Below are positions 12,593 through 14,376 of a DNA stretch of 14,376 nucleotides, piece after piece; position 1 is the first letter of the stretch, and every line of letters starts with the position of its first letter. The DNA comes from Cryomorphaceae bacterium (GTDB lineage Bacteria; Bacteroidota; Bacteroidia; Flavobacteriales_D; Crocinitomicaceae). The stretch covers positions 1 to 14,376 of the forward strand of contig JAIXRD010000259.1 in the NCBI GenBank assembly GCA_027485365.1. Direction: 5' to 3'. Under the pieces are notes generated by a model, which saw nothing but the letters and a program-made list of their open reading frames with translations, was not told the origin of the DNA and searched no databases. The translations under genes and the position numbers were made by a program.

Positions 12593-14376
12593 ACTATCGC
12601 GCCTTTGGTTGGTAATGGGCTTATTCATTTCCACAAGTTCCTTCTTATTCGGACAAAACATTAAAATCTCTGGCGTGGTAAACGACTCTTCCGGGGTTAA
12701 TAAACTAAATAAAGCGGTGGTTTCTTTGGTTCGACTCAATGACTCGATACTCGTAGATTACTATCGAACAAATCAAACCGGGGAATTCAACTTCAATGTT
12801 CCTTTAGACACATTCTATCTCCTGATTGAACACCCACAATTTGAGGCAAAAACCTTGTATGTATTTGGTAATCCTGCTGAATTATCGGTAGAGATTCCAT
12901 TTATTCGCATGGGAGTGAAGGTTAAAAACCTGGCTGAAGTTGTCGTACAGGGAAATAAGAACCGGGTATATTATAAAGGAGACACCTTAATCTATGTAGC
13001 AGACAGTTTTAAAGTTGCCGAGAATGCCGTAGTGGAGGATTTACTAAAAAAACTACCCGGGATTAAAATTGATGAAAACGGACAAATAACTTCACAAGGA
13101 AGAGAAATTAGTCAGGTCTTAGTAGACGGCGATGAATTTTTCGGATCAGACCCAACGATTGCCACAAAAAACTTGGGAGCCAAAGGTGTTGAATCTGTTC
13201 AAGTGTATGAAAAGAAAGCCCAAGACAATGCATCCGGAATGGATGAGAAAATTCAAGTCATGGATTTAAAGCTGAAAGCCGATGCGAAACGAGGATATTT
13301 TGGGAAAGCATCTATTGCTTCGGATGGTGGGATAATTGGTAATCCAACAACTAACTTTCCATTTTATGAAAGCGAATTACTCTTTAACCGCTTTGATAAA
13401 AAACAGAAATTCTCAGTGTTCTTTTTGAGTTCAAACACACCGCGTTCAAATTTCAGACTTGGTGACATGAGTAAATTCGGATTAGAAAATGAACGGGAAT
13501 CCAGCGGAATGAGCATGTGGGACCAAAGCAGTCAACGCACGAATACCGGAATACCACAAACCACCAAGGCTGGAATATACTTCAATGACCGGATTAAGGA
13601 TTGGGGAAAAATCGGCTTTAATTACAGCTTCAATCAAAATCAATTGAACGCCACGCAAAGCAGTTTATCTCAGTATTTCTTGCAAGACACCTCATACTTT
13701 ACAAAAGATTCCATATCAAACATATCGACGAATACATCCCATAAAATGAATCTTTCCTTTGTTGCAAAGCTGGATTCGCTAACAAGCATCGAAATTAAGC
13801 CTTCGGTTAGCTTTGATATGGCTGAAACACAAAACATCACCACCAATCAATTCCTTACCGAGAATAAAATACCAACCTTCACCTCGGACATCGAAACGAA
13901 CAACGATTCAAAGGGATCAAATGTACGCATGGAGGCAACACTCATGCGGCTCTTTAACAAACCAAGAAGGGAACTAGAAGTAAAATATATCCTAAACAAG
14001 ACAGACAATTCAACCACAGGTTCATTACTTACCCAAAATATCTTTCAAGGGTTTGTAGACAGTGTAGACCAGCAAAAGAAGAATGATAACGGCAACTTTT
14101 TGAACTATGCTATTGTAACATATACCGAGCCTCTTGCCGCAAAATGGCGCTTACAGTTTGAGTATTACCTAGAAACAGGAACTTCATATCAAACACGTAA
14201 CACCTTTAGCTTGTTTTCGGGTGCCTATACCCAATTGGTGGATTCCCTATCGAATCAATTTGAGAACCAACGATTACAGAATCGTGGTACGGCCATGTTA
14301 ATTTATGAAACTGCCAAATATTGGTTTAATTTCGGTATCGGTTTTAGAACTATACAGTTAGATAACTATAATGTTA
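12582..14376 (+). CDS. Outer-membrane beta-barrel protein with CarboxypepD_reg and TonB-plug domains (3' end cut by window)
   Basis: The frame is open for 598 codons from the ATG at 12582 to the window edge with no stop. Residues 1-25 are a signal peptide (ending FLFGQ). Residues 27-110 look like a carboxypeptidase-regulatory-like beta-sandwich (ISGVVNDSSG, TGEFNFNVPLD). A plug-type domain follows at about 118-212: LAEVVVQGN, the KGDTLIYVADSFKV segment, VEDLLKKLPGI (151-161), VLVDGDEFFG (179-188) and the closing ESVQVYEKK. From about 230 on, alternating hydrophobic strands with aromatic ends fit a beta-barrel. This is the Bacteroidota outer-membrane barrel family related to TonB-dependent receptors; it may transport or simply anchor, and the substrate is unknown. 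No separate TonB box is obvious. It overlaps the preceding lipoprotein gene by 11 bp. Confidence 0.92.
   Translation, partial: MKNKLSRLWLVMGLFISTSSFLFGQNIKISGVVNDSSGVNKLNKAVVSLVRLNDSILVDYYRTNQTGEFNFNVPLDTFYLLIEHPQFEAKTLYVFGNPAELSVEIPFIRMGVKVKNLAEVVVQGNKNRVYYKGDTLIYVADSFKVAENAVVEDLLKKLPGIKIDENGQITSQGREISQVLVDGDEFFGSDPTIATKNLGAKGVESVQVYEKKAQDNASGMDEKIQVMDLKLKADAKRGYFGKASIASDGGIIGNPTTNFPFYESELLFNRFDKKQKFSVFFLSSNTPRSNFRLGDMSKFGLENERESSGMSMWDQSSQRTNTGIPQTTKAGIYFNDRIKDWGKIGFNYSFNQNQLNATQSSLSQYFLQDTSYFTKDSISNISTNTSHKMNLSFVAKLDSLTSIEIKPSVSFDMAETQNITTNQFLTENKIPTFTSDIETNNDSKGSNVRMEATLMRLFNKPRRELEVKYILNKTDNSTTGSLLTQNIFQGFVDSVDQQKKNDNGNFLNYAIVTYTEPLAAKWRLQFEYYLETGTSYQTRNTFSLFSGAYTQLVDSLSNQFENQRLQNRGTAMLIYETAKYWFNFGIGFRTIQLDNYNV

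Overview
The window reads as ordinary chromosomal core sequence from a Bacteroidota bacterium, most likely a Flavobacteriales-like lineage. Several independent signs agree: GroESL, SecG and LptE of the Bacteroidota type, a roughly 1050-residue fused CcsB-CcsA cytochrome c biogenesis protein, DUF1573, a CarboxypepD_reg-plus-plug outer-membrane barrel, no Shine-Dalgarno sequences before most starts, and several matches to the Bacteroidota -7 promoter element TAnnTTTG. The sequence is moderately AT-rich and densely coding. There is no phage, transposase, integrase, CRISPR array, tRNA or rRNA that I can see.

Layout. Bases 1-2404 (+) form one tightly packed run: the C-terminal part of a sigma-54-type AAA+ activator (cut by the window edge), an LptE-like lipoprotein, a TPR-like protein of unknown role, and SecG. 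These genes overlap or abut, and the run ends at a strong 13-bp hairpin plus T-tract. Bases 2541-4491 (+) hold groES-groEL. Bases 4492-4696 are a small non-coding patch with a tandem 20-bp repeat right after the groEL stop and two related hairpins exactly 70 bp apart. A secreted alpha/beta-hydrolase esterase follows on the minus strand (4697-5620). It diverges from ccsBA (5688-8840, +), which is followed 5 bp later by an RluA-family pseudouridine synthase (8846-9514).

Bases 9560-11703 are on the minus strand. In transcription order they carry ruvX, def (peptide deformylase), a predicted lipoprotein overlapping def by 4 bp, and then a separately promoted DUF1573 exported protein. A hairpin at 9522-9541 separates DUF1573 from rluA. 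Bases 11780-14376 (+) diverge from ruvX and carry an unrecognised lipoprotein. Its 3' end overlaps by 11 bp the start of a large outer-membrane beta-barrel protein that runs off the window.

How the genes fit together: the first half groups envelope biogenesis (LptE for LPS delivery, SecG for secretion) with folding (GroESL). The middle makes c-type cytochromes at the membrane. The last part pairs a lipoprotein with an outer-membrane barrel. I did not find a convincing new biological system. The most unusual items are the repeat and hairpin patch behind groEL, the signal-peptide-like segment buried inside the CcsBA fusion, and the unrecognised lipoprotein coupled to the barrel gene.
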